Source of the DNA: an uncultured bacterium
GTDB lineage: Bacteria; Actinomycetota; Coriobacteriia; Coriobacteriales; Atopobiaceae
Direction: 5' to 3'
Length of the DNA: 8,439 nucleotides
NCBI GenBank assembly: GCA_905215465.1
Contig: CAJMPT010000060.1
Coordinates: 1-8,439, forward strand
The translations under genes were made by a program, and so were the position numbers. Every line of letters starts with the position of its first letter. The first letter of the stretch is position 1. Below the pieces are notes generated by a model. That model was given only the letters and a program-made list of their open reading frames with translations, made no database searches and was not told the origin of the DNA. Shown here in pieces: positions 1 to 5,650 of the stretch.

Positions 1-1192
1 GCACGGGGGCGTGAATCATGGTGCTTCCGCCCGCGTAGATGGCCACGTGTCCGATGGAGCAGAAGATGACGTCGCCCACGGCGAGGACGTCCTGGTAGTT
101 GGAGAGGTTGCAGCTCTTCCAGTTGCCTCGGCCCTTGATGTAGCTAATGAGGCCCCCGACGGGGGTACCGTACGGCAGCGAGTAGCCGGCAAGATGGTAG
201 GCCGTGGCCACGAGTCCGCAGCAGTCAAAGCCATCGGCGTCTGGTCCGTAGTTGACGCCCTGGTAGTAGCTCTTGTAGGGGTACCCGAGGTACTGCGCGG
301 CGCAGGAGACGATTCCAGGGTGGGCACTGCCCTTGGAGGGCGTGCTGCTGGAGCTGCCGGAGCCGGTGTTGCCAGAGCCTGAGGTTGCGGGCGGCGTCGA
401 GGGCGTCAGTGCAGGAGCGTTGCCCGCGTTGGTGGCGTTGTCTGTGTTGGCCACGCCACCGTTGTTCTGGGCCGCGTTGGTGTTCTCGACGGTGCTCACC
501 GCGCCGGCGACGCCGCCTGTGGCGGAGTTGTGGGAGGCCTGCTCGGCCTGGCGTGCCGCCTGCTCGGCAGCCTCCTTGGCAAGGGCCTCCTGGACCTGGG
601 AGTCAAGCGAGTTGTAGTAGCTCTGGGCGCGCTCGACCTCGGACTCGTAGCTGGTGAGGTTCTGTTGGGCCTCGTCGGCCTGGGCCTCCTGCTCGCTCTG
701 CTGGGACTCGAGGTCGCTCATCTGCTGCTTGAGCTGGTCGGTGAGGGTGCGGACCTCCTCGATGGCGTTGGAGTCGGACTCGTTGACCTTGTCCAGATAG
801 TAGACGCGACTGACGAGGTCCTCCACGCTCGTGGAGCCCAGGATGAGGTCGAGGGTGCTCTCGGAGCCGCCCTTGTAGGCGCTCCTCATGCGACCGGAGA
901 GCACTCCCCTCTTCTGATCCAGCTCGGCCGTGGTTGCGTCGATCTTCTCCTGGGTCTCGCTCACCTGCGAGCGGGTTGCCTCGAGGGCCTCGGAGGTCTC
1001 GGACAGGGCGTTCTGTAGGGTGGCCAGCTGGTCGCCCATAGACTCGAGGTCTGCCCTTGCCTGATCGAGCTGGGCCTGCAGCGCGGATGAGCTGGGGTCT
1101 GCCCAGGCCTTGGTTGGGAGCAGGCCTGCCCACGTTGCCGTCATTGCGGCGGTGGCGAGAAGGGCCCTGCGGGAGATGCTTCTGTCAGTCAT
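1..1192 (-). CDS. NlpC/P60 cell-wall hydrolase with N-terminal coiled coil, C-terminus cut by window edge
   Basis: Secreted peptidoglycan endopeptidase of the NlpC/P60 family; 397 residues are visible and the frame is still open at base 1. The N-terminus (residues 1-31) is a signal peptide ending near KAWA/DP, with a twin-arginine-like motif SRRALLA at 7-13, so Tat export is possible. Residues about 35-220 form a Gln/Glu/Ala-rich coiled coil containing LGSTSVEDLVSRVYYLD (118-134), the pattern of the PcsB/CwlO-type coiled-coil domain. A low-complexity Asn/Thr/Ser linker (about 221-290) leads to the NlpC/P60 domain, with catalytic Cys324 in the unusual context FDCCGLV (most relatives have DCSG), His382 in GHVAIYAG and His394 in MIHAPV. 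Probably only a short tail is missing. It lies 43 bases after a paralogue, likely cotranscribed. The start ATG at 1192 gives a complete signal peptide; its best Shine-Dalgarno (GAGG, 1209-1206) is 13 bases away, longer than ideal. Confidence 0.9.
   Translation of the reverse strand, partial: MTDRSISRRALLATAAMTATWAGLLPTKAWADPSSSALQAQLDQARADLESMGDQLATLQNALSETSEALEATRSQVSETQEKIDATTAELDQKRGVLSGRMRSAYKGGSESTLDLILGSTSVEDLVSRVYYLDKVNESDSNAIEEVRTLTDQLKQQMSDLESQQSEQEAQADEAQQNLTSYESEVERAQSYYNSLDSQVQEALAKEAAEQAARQAEQASHNSATGGVAGAVSTVENTNAAQNNGGVANTDNATNAGNAPALTPSTPPATSGSGNTGSGSSSSTPSKGSAHPGIVSCAAQYLGYPYKSYYQGVNYGPDADGFDCCGLVATAYHLAGYSLPYGTPVGGLISYIKGRGNWKSCNLSNYQDVLAVGDVIFCSIGHVAIYAGGSTMIHAPV
798..843. 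repeat. 46-base direct repeat, copy 1 (within NlpC/P60 gene at left edge)
   Basis: Matches 2059-2104 at 45 of 46 positions (only base 809 differs), including 34 identical bases in a row (810-843). It encodes the shared SVEDLVSRVYYL segment of the coiled coil. Confidence 0.9.
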
Positions 1193-1235
1193 GCGAGAAG
1201 AAATGCCTCGTCTCTTGGGTGCGTTTGTCGTTCGT

Positions 1236-2441
1236 TTAGTAGGGGCCGCCGCCGACGAAGGACCAGATCTTGTCCTTGACGACGCCGCGGCTGGGGTTGG
1301 CGGCGTGGATGTACTCGCCGTTGCCGACGTAGATCCCCACGTGCCCGCCGTTGGCGTACGGGAAGACGAGGTCTCCGACGGAGAGCTCGCTAATGGAGGT
1401 CTTCCAGTTGCCCGAGTTGCGGACGCCGTTCATCATGGCGGAGGCGCTGTGGCCGTACTTCCAGCCATAGACGTAGCAGACCAGGCCGGAGCAGTCGAAG
1501 CTGCTGGGGCCGGTCGCACCGTAGACGTACGGACATCCGATGGCCGCGTAGGCAGCGGCCACGCCGCCGCCCTGGGGCACGCTGGCACCTGAGCTCGACC
1601 CACCGCTGGGGGTGCTTTCGGAGCCGCCGGTGCCGCCTCCCGTGGCCCCGTTGGCGTTGCCGCCCGTGGCGCCACCCGTGGAGCCACCATTTCCGCCTTG
1701 CTGGCCGCCGGCGCTGGTGCCGCCCTGCTGCTGGCCGGAGGTGGTGGAGCCCTGCGTGGTCTGGGAGTTCTGGATGGCCTCCACGGCGGTGGAGACGTTG
1801 GTGGCCTGGTTGGCCTCGGCGGCGCGCGCTGCCTCCTCGGCAAGCTGGGCCTTGAGCTGGGCGTCAAGCGAGTCGTAGTAGGCCTGGGCCTCGTTCACCT
1901 TGGCCTGGTAGGCGTCGACCTCGCCCTGCATGGCGGCGACAGCCTGCTGCTGGCTGGCCTGGGTGGACTCGAGCTCGCCCTTCTCGGACTCAAGGCGCTG
2001 CTCGGTGGTCTGGACCTCCGAGATGGTCTGGGCCTGCTGGCGAGAGATGCGGTCGAGGTAGTAGACGCGGCTGACGAGGTCCTCCACGCTCGTGGAGCCC
2101 AGGACGATGTCAATGATGCTCTGCGATCCCTGCTTGTAGGTGGACTTCATGCCATCGCTGAGCTGGGACTTGAGGTCCTCGAGCTGGCTGGTGGTCTCGT
2201 CAATCTGGGACTGCTTGTCGGTGATGGCGACGGCCGTGGCCTCCAGGGAGTCGGTTGCGTCCTGAAGCTGGACCTGCATGGAGGCGAGCTCTCCGCCGAG
2301 GGAGTCGAGCTGGCTTGCCGCGGCCGCGAGGTCGCCGGCGGGGTCTGCGATGGCAGGCGTCGCGGGAAGGGCCGCCAGGGCGCATGCTCCCGCCAGGGCG
2401 AGGGCGAGCCCCGCCGGGATGACACGATGCCTGAAGTTCAT
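1236..2441 (-). CDS. NlpC/P60 cell-wall hydrolase with PcsB-like coiled coil
   Basis: Complete 401-residue secreted hydrolase, expected to cut peptide bonds in peptidoglycan stems. It starts with a Sec-type signal peptide (hydrophobic about 8-26, cleavage near AIA/DP at 32-33). A coiled coil follows (about 35-212) carrying LGSTSVEDLVSRVYYLD at 114-130, identical to the downstream paralogue. Residues about 228-291 are a Gly/Ser/Thr/Gln-rich flexible linker. The C-terminal NlpC/P60 domain has Cys317 (FDCSGLV), His367 (GGHVGIYVG) and His379 (YIHAANP) as the expected catalytic triad. In PcsB and CwlO-like enzymes the coiled coil serves for autoinhibition and activation by FtsEX; extending this here is inference. 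The start is supported by AAAGGA seven bases before the ATG. Transcription is probably independent of apt, because a terminator lies between them, and probably continues into the paralogue 43 bases on. Confidence 0.93.
   Translation of the reverse strand: MNFRHRVIPAGLALALAGACALAALPATPAIADPAGDLAAAASQLDSLGGELASMQVQLQDATDSLEATAVAITDKQSQIDETTSQLEDLKSQLSDGMKSTYKQGSQSIIDIVLGSTSVEDLVSRVYYLDRISRQQAQTISEVQTTEQRLESEKGELESTQASQQQAVAAMQGEVDAYQAKVNEAQAYYDSLDAQLKAQLAEEAARAAEANQATNVSTAVEAIQNSQTTQGSTTSGQQQGGTSAGGQQGGNGGSTGGATGGNANGATGGGTGGSESTPSGGSSSGASVPQGGGVAAAYAAIGCPYVYGATGPSSFDCSGLVCYVYGWKYGHSASAMMNGVRNSGNWKTSISELSVGDLVFPYANGGHVGIYVGNGEYIHAANPSRGVVKDKIWSFVGGGPY
2059..2104. repeat. 46-base direct repeat, copy 2 (within the 401-residue NlpC/P60 gene)
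   Basis: Partner of 798-843, same orientation, 1261 bases away; the single difference is at base 2070. Identity here is far higher than in the surrounding coiled-coil coding sequence. Confidence 0.9.
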
Positions 2442-2472
2442 GAGACGTTCCTTTCGGCCTGTGTCTCAGCAC

Positions 2473-2487
2473 GGGGCGTGGCGCCCC
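2473..2487 (-). other. GC-rich hairpin in the leader of the NlpC/P60 gene
   Basis: Six-pair stem GGGGCG/CGCCCC with a three-base loop, 31 bases before the start codon of the 401-residue hydrolase and outside its ribosome binding site. It could affect leader stability or be a protein site, or be chance in GC-rich DNA. No good -10/-35 pair was recognised in the 2442-2570 gap. Confidence 0.35.
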
Positions 2488-2497
2488 TTGCGTTTTC

Positions 2498-2534
2498 AAA
2501 CAAAACCACGTTACCACAGACGTGGCAACGTGGT
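2498..2534 (-). terminator. Intrinsic terminator downstream of apt
   Basis: On the minus strand the arms ACCACGTT and AACGTGGT (2534-2527 and 2512-2505) pair perfectly, then a G.U wobble (2526/2513), then CCAC with GTGG (2525-2522 and 2517-2514) around the loop GTCT. This makes a 13-pair stem followed at once by TTTGTTT. On the plus strand the wobble becomes an A/C mismatch and there is no T-run, so the direction is minus. It lies 37 bases past the apt stop and ends the pgsA-to-apt cluster. An operator for the NlpC/P60 gene is the alternative reading. Confidence 0.8.
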
Positions 2535-2570
2535 ACCAGGTGCTCAGTATCAACGCAAATGCGGTGCAGG

Positions 2571-3107
2571 TCACGCAACCTGAACGAGACTGTAGAAGTC
2601 CACCGTTGGGTACTTCTCGGCCAGGGCCTCGCGGGGCTTCAGGAAGGCGAGCTCAAGGATGAAGCCAAAGCCGGCCACCGTGGCGCCGCTCCTCTCCACC
2701 AGGCGGGCCGTGGCAAGGGAGGTGCCGCTCGTGGCCACCAGGTCGTCGACAACGAGGACCCTGTCCTCGGGAGTGAGGGCGTCCACGTGCATCTCGAGCT
2801 CGTCGGTGCCGTACTCCAGGGAGTAGGTCTCGGAGTAGGTTTCGCGCGGGAGCTTGCCGGGCTTGCGGGCGGGCACGAAGCCGGCGCCCAGCTCGAGCGC
2901 CACGGGGGCGCCAAGCATGAAGCCACGGGCCTCGGCGCCCACGACCTTGGTGATGCCGGCGTCCCTGAAGTGATCCGCAATGTCCTTTACCAGCGACTGA
3001 AAGGCCTTGGGGTCGCTGAAGAGGGGCGTGATGTCCTTGAAGATCACGCCGGGCTCCGGGTAGTCCGGAATGCTCACGACCTTGCTCTCGTAGTCATAGC
3101 CTGACAT
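2571..3107 (-). CDS. apt: Adenine phosphoribosyltransferase
   Basis: Cytoplasmic purine-salvage enzyme that converts adenine plus PRPP to AMP and pyrophosphate. Its 178 residues are typical for APRT (about 170-180). Visible hallmarks are PGVIFKDITPL (19-29), GAEARGFMLGAPVA (57-70), FVPARKPGKLPRE (77-89) and the PRPP-binding motif VLVVDDLVATSGT (117-129). The last motif has Ser127 where most APRTs have Gly (ATGGT), a mild change that should still bind PRPP. It is the last gene of the pgsA-to-apt cluster, 44 bases after ftsR; AGGGA eight bases before the ATG is a good ribosome binding site. A hairpin with a T-run follows the stop codon. In many bacteria apt sits next to relA; here its partners are regulatory and lipid genes. 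Confidence 0.97.
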   Translation of the reverse strand: MSGYDYESKVVSIPDYPEPGVIFKDITPLFSDPKAFQSLVKDIADHFRDAGITKVVGAEARGFMLGAPVALELGAGFVPARKPGKLPRETYSETYSLEYGTDELEMHVDALTPEDRVLVVDDLVATSGTSLATARLVERSGATVAGFGFILELAFLKPREALAEKYPTVDFYSLVQVA

Positions 3108-3151
3108 GAGGTGGTTCCCTTCGTTTACTGATGCCTTGCGGTGAGAAGTGC

Positions 3152-3883
3152 CTAGCCTTGGAGTTCCTTGAAGGACTCCCTGACTCTGCGGGAGACAAGC
3201 TCGTCTCGCACGGAGTCGGTGAGTCCCAGGATGCGCTGAAACGCCTGGTCAAACTGGCGACGCGTCTCGTCGTCGGCCTCGCGCGCCACGCCGCCCTTCT
3301 TGGCAAAGACCATGAGGGCCTGCTCGAACATGGCCGACTCCCTGTTTGCGGCGATGACGTACTGCCGCAGGTTCTTGGGGCCGATGCCAAAGTGGCGCAG
3401 CTCGTCGCACACGCGGATGAGCGGGAAGTCGTGCCCGTCCACGAGGTCTCGCCCCGCGGGCGACTTCCTGAGGTCGACGACCCCCGCCTCGGAGAGCTGT
3501 CGCACGAAGGAGACCTGCACGCCCAGGAGCTCGGGCATGCGGTCGATGGGGTGCAGGCGCTCCGCGACCTTCTCGTCGTCCACGGTGAGCAGAAGCGCCT
3601 CGGTGCCCATGACCTCTGCCGAGGGCGCCTGGCCGGAGTCGATACGGTCAAGCTCCTCCTTGATGACGGAGAGCGGCAGGAACCGGTTCTTCTGCAGGTA
3701 GAGGATGGTCTCCAGGCGCCTGACATCCCTCTGCGAGTAGAGGCGGTAGCCACCCGGCGTGCGGGACGGGTTGAGCAGCCCCTCGTCCTGGAGGTAGCGC
3801 ACCTTTGAGACGGACAGGTCCGGGTACTGGGCCTGGAGCTTCTTGACGACCTTGCCGATTGTCAGGTAGCTGGCGTCGGCCAT
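3152..3883 (-). CDS. ftsR: MerR-family regulator, FtsR / Rv1828 type
   Basis: DNA-binding transcription regulator of 243 residues. The N-terminal winged-helix MerR domain spans about 6-80 (TIGKVVKKL; VSKVRYLQDEGLL; GGYRLYSQRDVRRL). The rest is the extended C-terminal domain seen in M. tuberculosis Rv1828, with matching segments such as SEAGVVD (131-137), ELRHFGIGPKNLRQYVIAAN (161-180) and a helical end SVRDEL (224-229). In Corynebacterium glutamicum the orthologue FtsR activates ftsZ and so controls cell division. Orthology is judged from sequence resemblance plus position: it follows the GarA/OdhI-type FHA gene by only 5 bases, as odhI-ftsR and garA-Rv1828 are adjacent. A GAGG in the end of the FHA gene, 10 bases before the ATG, suggests translational coupling. 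No metal-binding cysteine cluster of classical MerR is present; the three-residue effector is unknown. The target promoter cannot be seen in this window. Confidence 0.85.
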   Translation of the reverse strand: MADASYLTIGKVVKKLQAQYPDLSVSKVRYLQDEGLLNPSRTPGGYRLYSQRDVRRLETILYLQKNRFLPLSVIKEELDRIDSGQAPSAEVMGTEALLLTVDDEKVAERLHPIDRMPELLGVQVSFVRQLSEAGVVDLRKSPAGRDLVDGHDFPLIRVCDELRHFGIGPKNLRQYVIAANRESAMFEQALMVFAKKGGVAREADDETRRQFDQAFQRILGLTDSVRDELVSRRVRESFKELQG

Positions 3884-3888
3884 GGCGG

Positions 3889-4320
3889 CTAGGCCTCGGT
3901 CTGGATCCTGCGCGGGCGCGCGTTGGTGTGGAACACCATGCGGAAGGTGCCGATCTGCACCGTGGAGCCGTCCCGCAGGCTTGCGCGGGAGACGATGGCG
4001 CCGTCGACCCAGGTGCCGTTGAGGGAGCGCAGGTCCTCGATGGTGACGAGGCCTGCGGCGAGGTTGGTGAGGTCCATCTTGGCGTGGCGGCGCGAGACCG
4101 TCATGTCGTTGAGGAAGACGCTGTTCTTGGGGTCGCGGCCAAGGGTGATCTCGGCCTGGTCGAGCTCGAAGGTCTGGCCGACCTGGGGACCCTTCACAAT
4201 GGTGAGCGTGGGGTTGGCCGGCTTCTGCTGGCCCATGAGGTCCGGCACCGTGGCGTCTGCCGCGGGCATGCGGAAGATCTCGGTGGCACCGGGGTTCTGG
4301 TTGGTCTCTTCGGTCTGCAT
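3889..4320 (-). CDS. garA: GarA/OdhI-type FHA-domain phosphoprotein
   Basis: Small cytoplasmic FHA protein, 143 residues, the same length as C. glutamicum OdhI. In that family the FHA domain binds and inhibits 2-oxoglutarate dehydrogenase and controls glutamate metabolism until PknB/PknG-type Ser/Thr kinases phosphorylate an N-terminal threonine, which then folds back on the FHA domain. Seen here: FHA domain about 38-132 with LGR (60-62), TVSRRHA (74-80), SLNGTWV (99-105) and VQIGTFRMVF (121-130), all close to GarA. The N-terminal GATEIFR (11-17) aligns with ETTSVFR of GarA/OdhI, keeping the second threonine (Thr13) but with Ala at the first. The frame opens at 4344, but AGGGGAG six bases before the ATG at 4320 decides the start. 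A TATCAT hexamer at 4359-4354 could be a -10 element of an internal promoter, but no convincing -35 is seen. Whether a 2-oxoglutarate dehydrogenase exists in this organism is unknown, so the target is open. Confidence 0.9.
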   Translation of the reverse strand: MQTEETNQNPGATEIFRMPAADATVPDLMGQQKPANPTLTIVKGPQVGQTFELDQAEITLGRDPKNSVFLNDMTVSRRHAKMDLTNLAAGLVTIEDLRSLNGTWVDGAIVSRASLRDGSTVQIGTFRMVFHTNARPRRIQTEA

Positions 4321-4362
4321 GTGGTTCTCCCCTCGCGTGTTCAATCGGCTTCCATGATAGCG

Positions 4363-4743
4363 CTACCGGCAGGCCACGCAGTCCATCTCCACGAGTGCGC
4401 CGAGTGGAATGTCGGCGACCGCGACGACGGAACGGGCGGGCGCGGGGGTGCCAAAACGGTCCGCGTAGACCTCGTTGAAGGCGTCGAGGTCGGCAAGGTC
4501 CCTGAGGTAGACGGTGGTCTTGGCCACGTCGGAGAGTGTGCAGCCCGCCTCGGCGACGAGCCTCTCGCAGAGGTCGATCACGCGGGCGGCCTGCTCGGTG
4601 ATGCCACCCTCCACCAGGACGTCGGTCTGCCCCTGCGCGATGGGAAGCTGCCCTGCGGCAAAGACGAGCCTACCCGCGGTTGTGCCCTGCGAGTAGGGCC
4701 CGAAGGCCTCGGGGACGCCCTGCGCATTTATCGAGTACTTCAT
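4363..4743 (-). CDS. ridA: RidA family reactive enamine/imine deaminase
   Basis: Cytoplasmic trimeric enzyme that hydrolyses reactive 2-aminoacrylate and related imines released by PLP enzymes, protecting them from damage. It has 126 residues, normal for the family (about 125-130). Motifs seen: GPYSQG (15-20), FAAGQLP (28-34), DVAKTTVYLRDL (72-83), FNEVYADRF (89-97), PARS with the catalytic arginine Arg104, and VEMDCVA (118-124) containing the conserved Glu119. All key residues of the active RidA subgroup appear present. AAAGGA five bases before the ATG is a strong ribosome binding site; the gap to the upstream GcvT-like gene is 15 bases, so the two are very likely cotranscribed. The neighbourhood suggests handling of glycine/serine-derived intermediates, but that is inference. 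Confidence 0.95.
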   Translation of the reverse strand: MKYSINAQGVPEAFGPYSQGTTAGRLVFAAGQLPIAQGQTDVLVEGGITEQAARVIDLCERLVAEAGCTLSDVAKTTVYLRDLADLDAFNEVYADRFGTPAPARSVVAVADIPLGALVEMDCVACR

Positions 4744-4758
4744 GGGAGTCCTTTCTGG

Positions 4759-5616
4759 CTAGTGGCTGCAGGCGAGGGCGCGGGCCCCGATGAAGTCGGA
4801 GCCGTCTCTGAGCAGGCCCCATCCGGCGAGCGTCTGGCGACCGGGCTCCACGCGCCCGAGCGAGCTTGCGGCCTCGCCCCACGGGAGCCCCTGGCGCACC
4901 AGCTCGTCGAGGATGACGGTGCCCGCGGGCGAGACCTCCTGGAAGGACAGGAAGCTCCTCCACAGGATGGTGGACTGGGCCGGAGAGACAAAGACTACAT
5001 AGGCATCGGTGCCCGCGTGGGGCAGCGGGAGCGCGGCCACCACGCAGAGGATGGCGTCGAGCTTGATCTGGGCCACGCGGCCGGGTCTCGGCAGGTCGGA
5101 GGGGGAACTCACGTAGTCGGCAAGGACGTCCCTGGCCTTGGCGCCTGCCAGCAGCAGCGGGACGAGCATGCCCTGTGCAGACTCCACCTTGGCACCTGCG
5201 TAGGGGGCACGTCCGTCCTGCTCGAGGTTGGCGAGAAACCCGAGCCAGGCCAGAAGCGTCTCTCCCCTGTCGGTGGGGTCGAGGATGACGTACTCGGAGT
5301 CGCCGGTGCGCAGGCACAGCGGGATGGCGTTCACAGAGGCGTCTCCGGTGAGGGAGGGCTCAAAGCCGCACTCCCCCACACCCAGATTGCGTCCGCAGAA
5401 GGCGGCCCCGGCCAGCTGGGGCGCCGGCGCCCCGTGGAGAAGCGCGTAGGTGGCGCCGGTGAGGTCCACCAGGAAGGCCCCCTCGTTGACGAAGGCGGCT
5501 GGCATGGAGCCGGGGTAGGTGGCCGGACGGGGCGGGATGCCGTCCTCCGGTTCCTCGAACACGGCGTTCAGGAGAAGGTGCTCGCGATAGAGCGGGCCAT
5601 AGGTCTGGGTGCTCAT
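4759..5616 (-). CDS. Divergent GcvT-fold (aminomethyltransferase-like) protein
   Basis: 285-residue cytoplasmic protein distantly like the glycine cleavage T-protein. Resemblances in order: GPLYREHLLLNA (7-18; T-protein begins PLYxxHxxLGA), FLVDLTG...LLHGAPAPQL (48-68; the D-S...GpdA segment), ILDELVRQG...RVEPGRQTLAGWG (235-267; T-protein LWdaLl...RlEaGlplyG) and GSDFIGARAL (272-281; GDFIGREAL). It stops right after that last motif, so the C-terminal barrel of T-protein (normally about 360-370 residues) is absent. At the place of the catalytic Asp (GGxxDD in T-protein) I read GDASVNA (91-97), so tetrahydrofolate-dependent aminomethyl transfer is doubtful. It may be a YgfZ-like or regulatory folate-binding protein; substrate unknown. 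GGAAAG eight bases before the ATG supports the start. It lies between pgsA (34 bases) and ridA (15 bases). Confidence 0.7.
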   Translation of the reverse strand: MSTQTYGPLYREHLLLNAVFEEPEDGIPPRPATYPGSMPAAFVNEGAFLVDLTGATYALLHGAPAPQLAGAAFCGRNLGVGECGFEPSLTGDASVNAIPLCLRTGDSEYVILDPTDRGETLLAWLGFLANLEQDGRAPYAGAKVESAQGMLVPLLLAGAKARDVLADYVSSPSDLPRPGRVAQIKLDAILCVVAALPLPHAGTDAYVVFVSPAQSTILWRSFLSFQEVSPAGTVILDELVRQGLPWGEAASSLGRVEPGRQTLAGWGLLRDGSDFIGARALACSH

Positions 5617-5650
5617 TGGGTGCTTTCCAATCGAGGGGTGCGGCCTGGGG

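Noticed and set aside
603..1133. 176-codon minus-strand frame in the left hydrolase gene
   Set aside because: Overlaps in another frame the real coding sequence, which has signal peptide, coiled coil and active-site motifs.
1193..1235. Terminator or regulatory hairpin between the two hydrolase genes
   Set aside because: Only a four-pair stem is found and no T-run; cotranscription is the simpler reading.
1569..1760. Gly/Ser/Thr-rich repeat-like stretch as a possible tandem repeat array
   Set aside because: It is the flexible linker of the hydrolase; units are short and irregular, and no clean period is seen.
1698..3104. 468-codon plus-strand frame across the hydrolase and apt genes
   Set aside because: Antisense to two well-supported genes and to the terminator region; Leu/Gly/Val-rich translation typical of a shadow frame.
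4354..4359. TATCAT as an internal promoter before garA
   Set aside because: No acceptable -35 at normal spacing (the best, TGGACT, is 20 bases away), so kept only as a remark in the gene entry.
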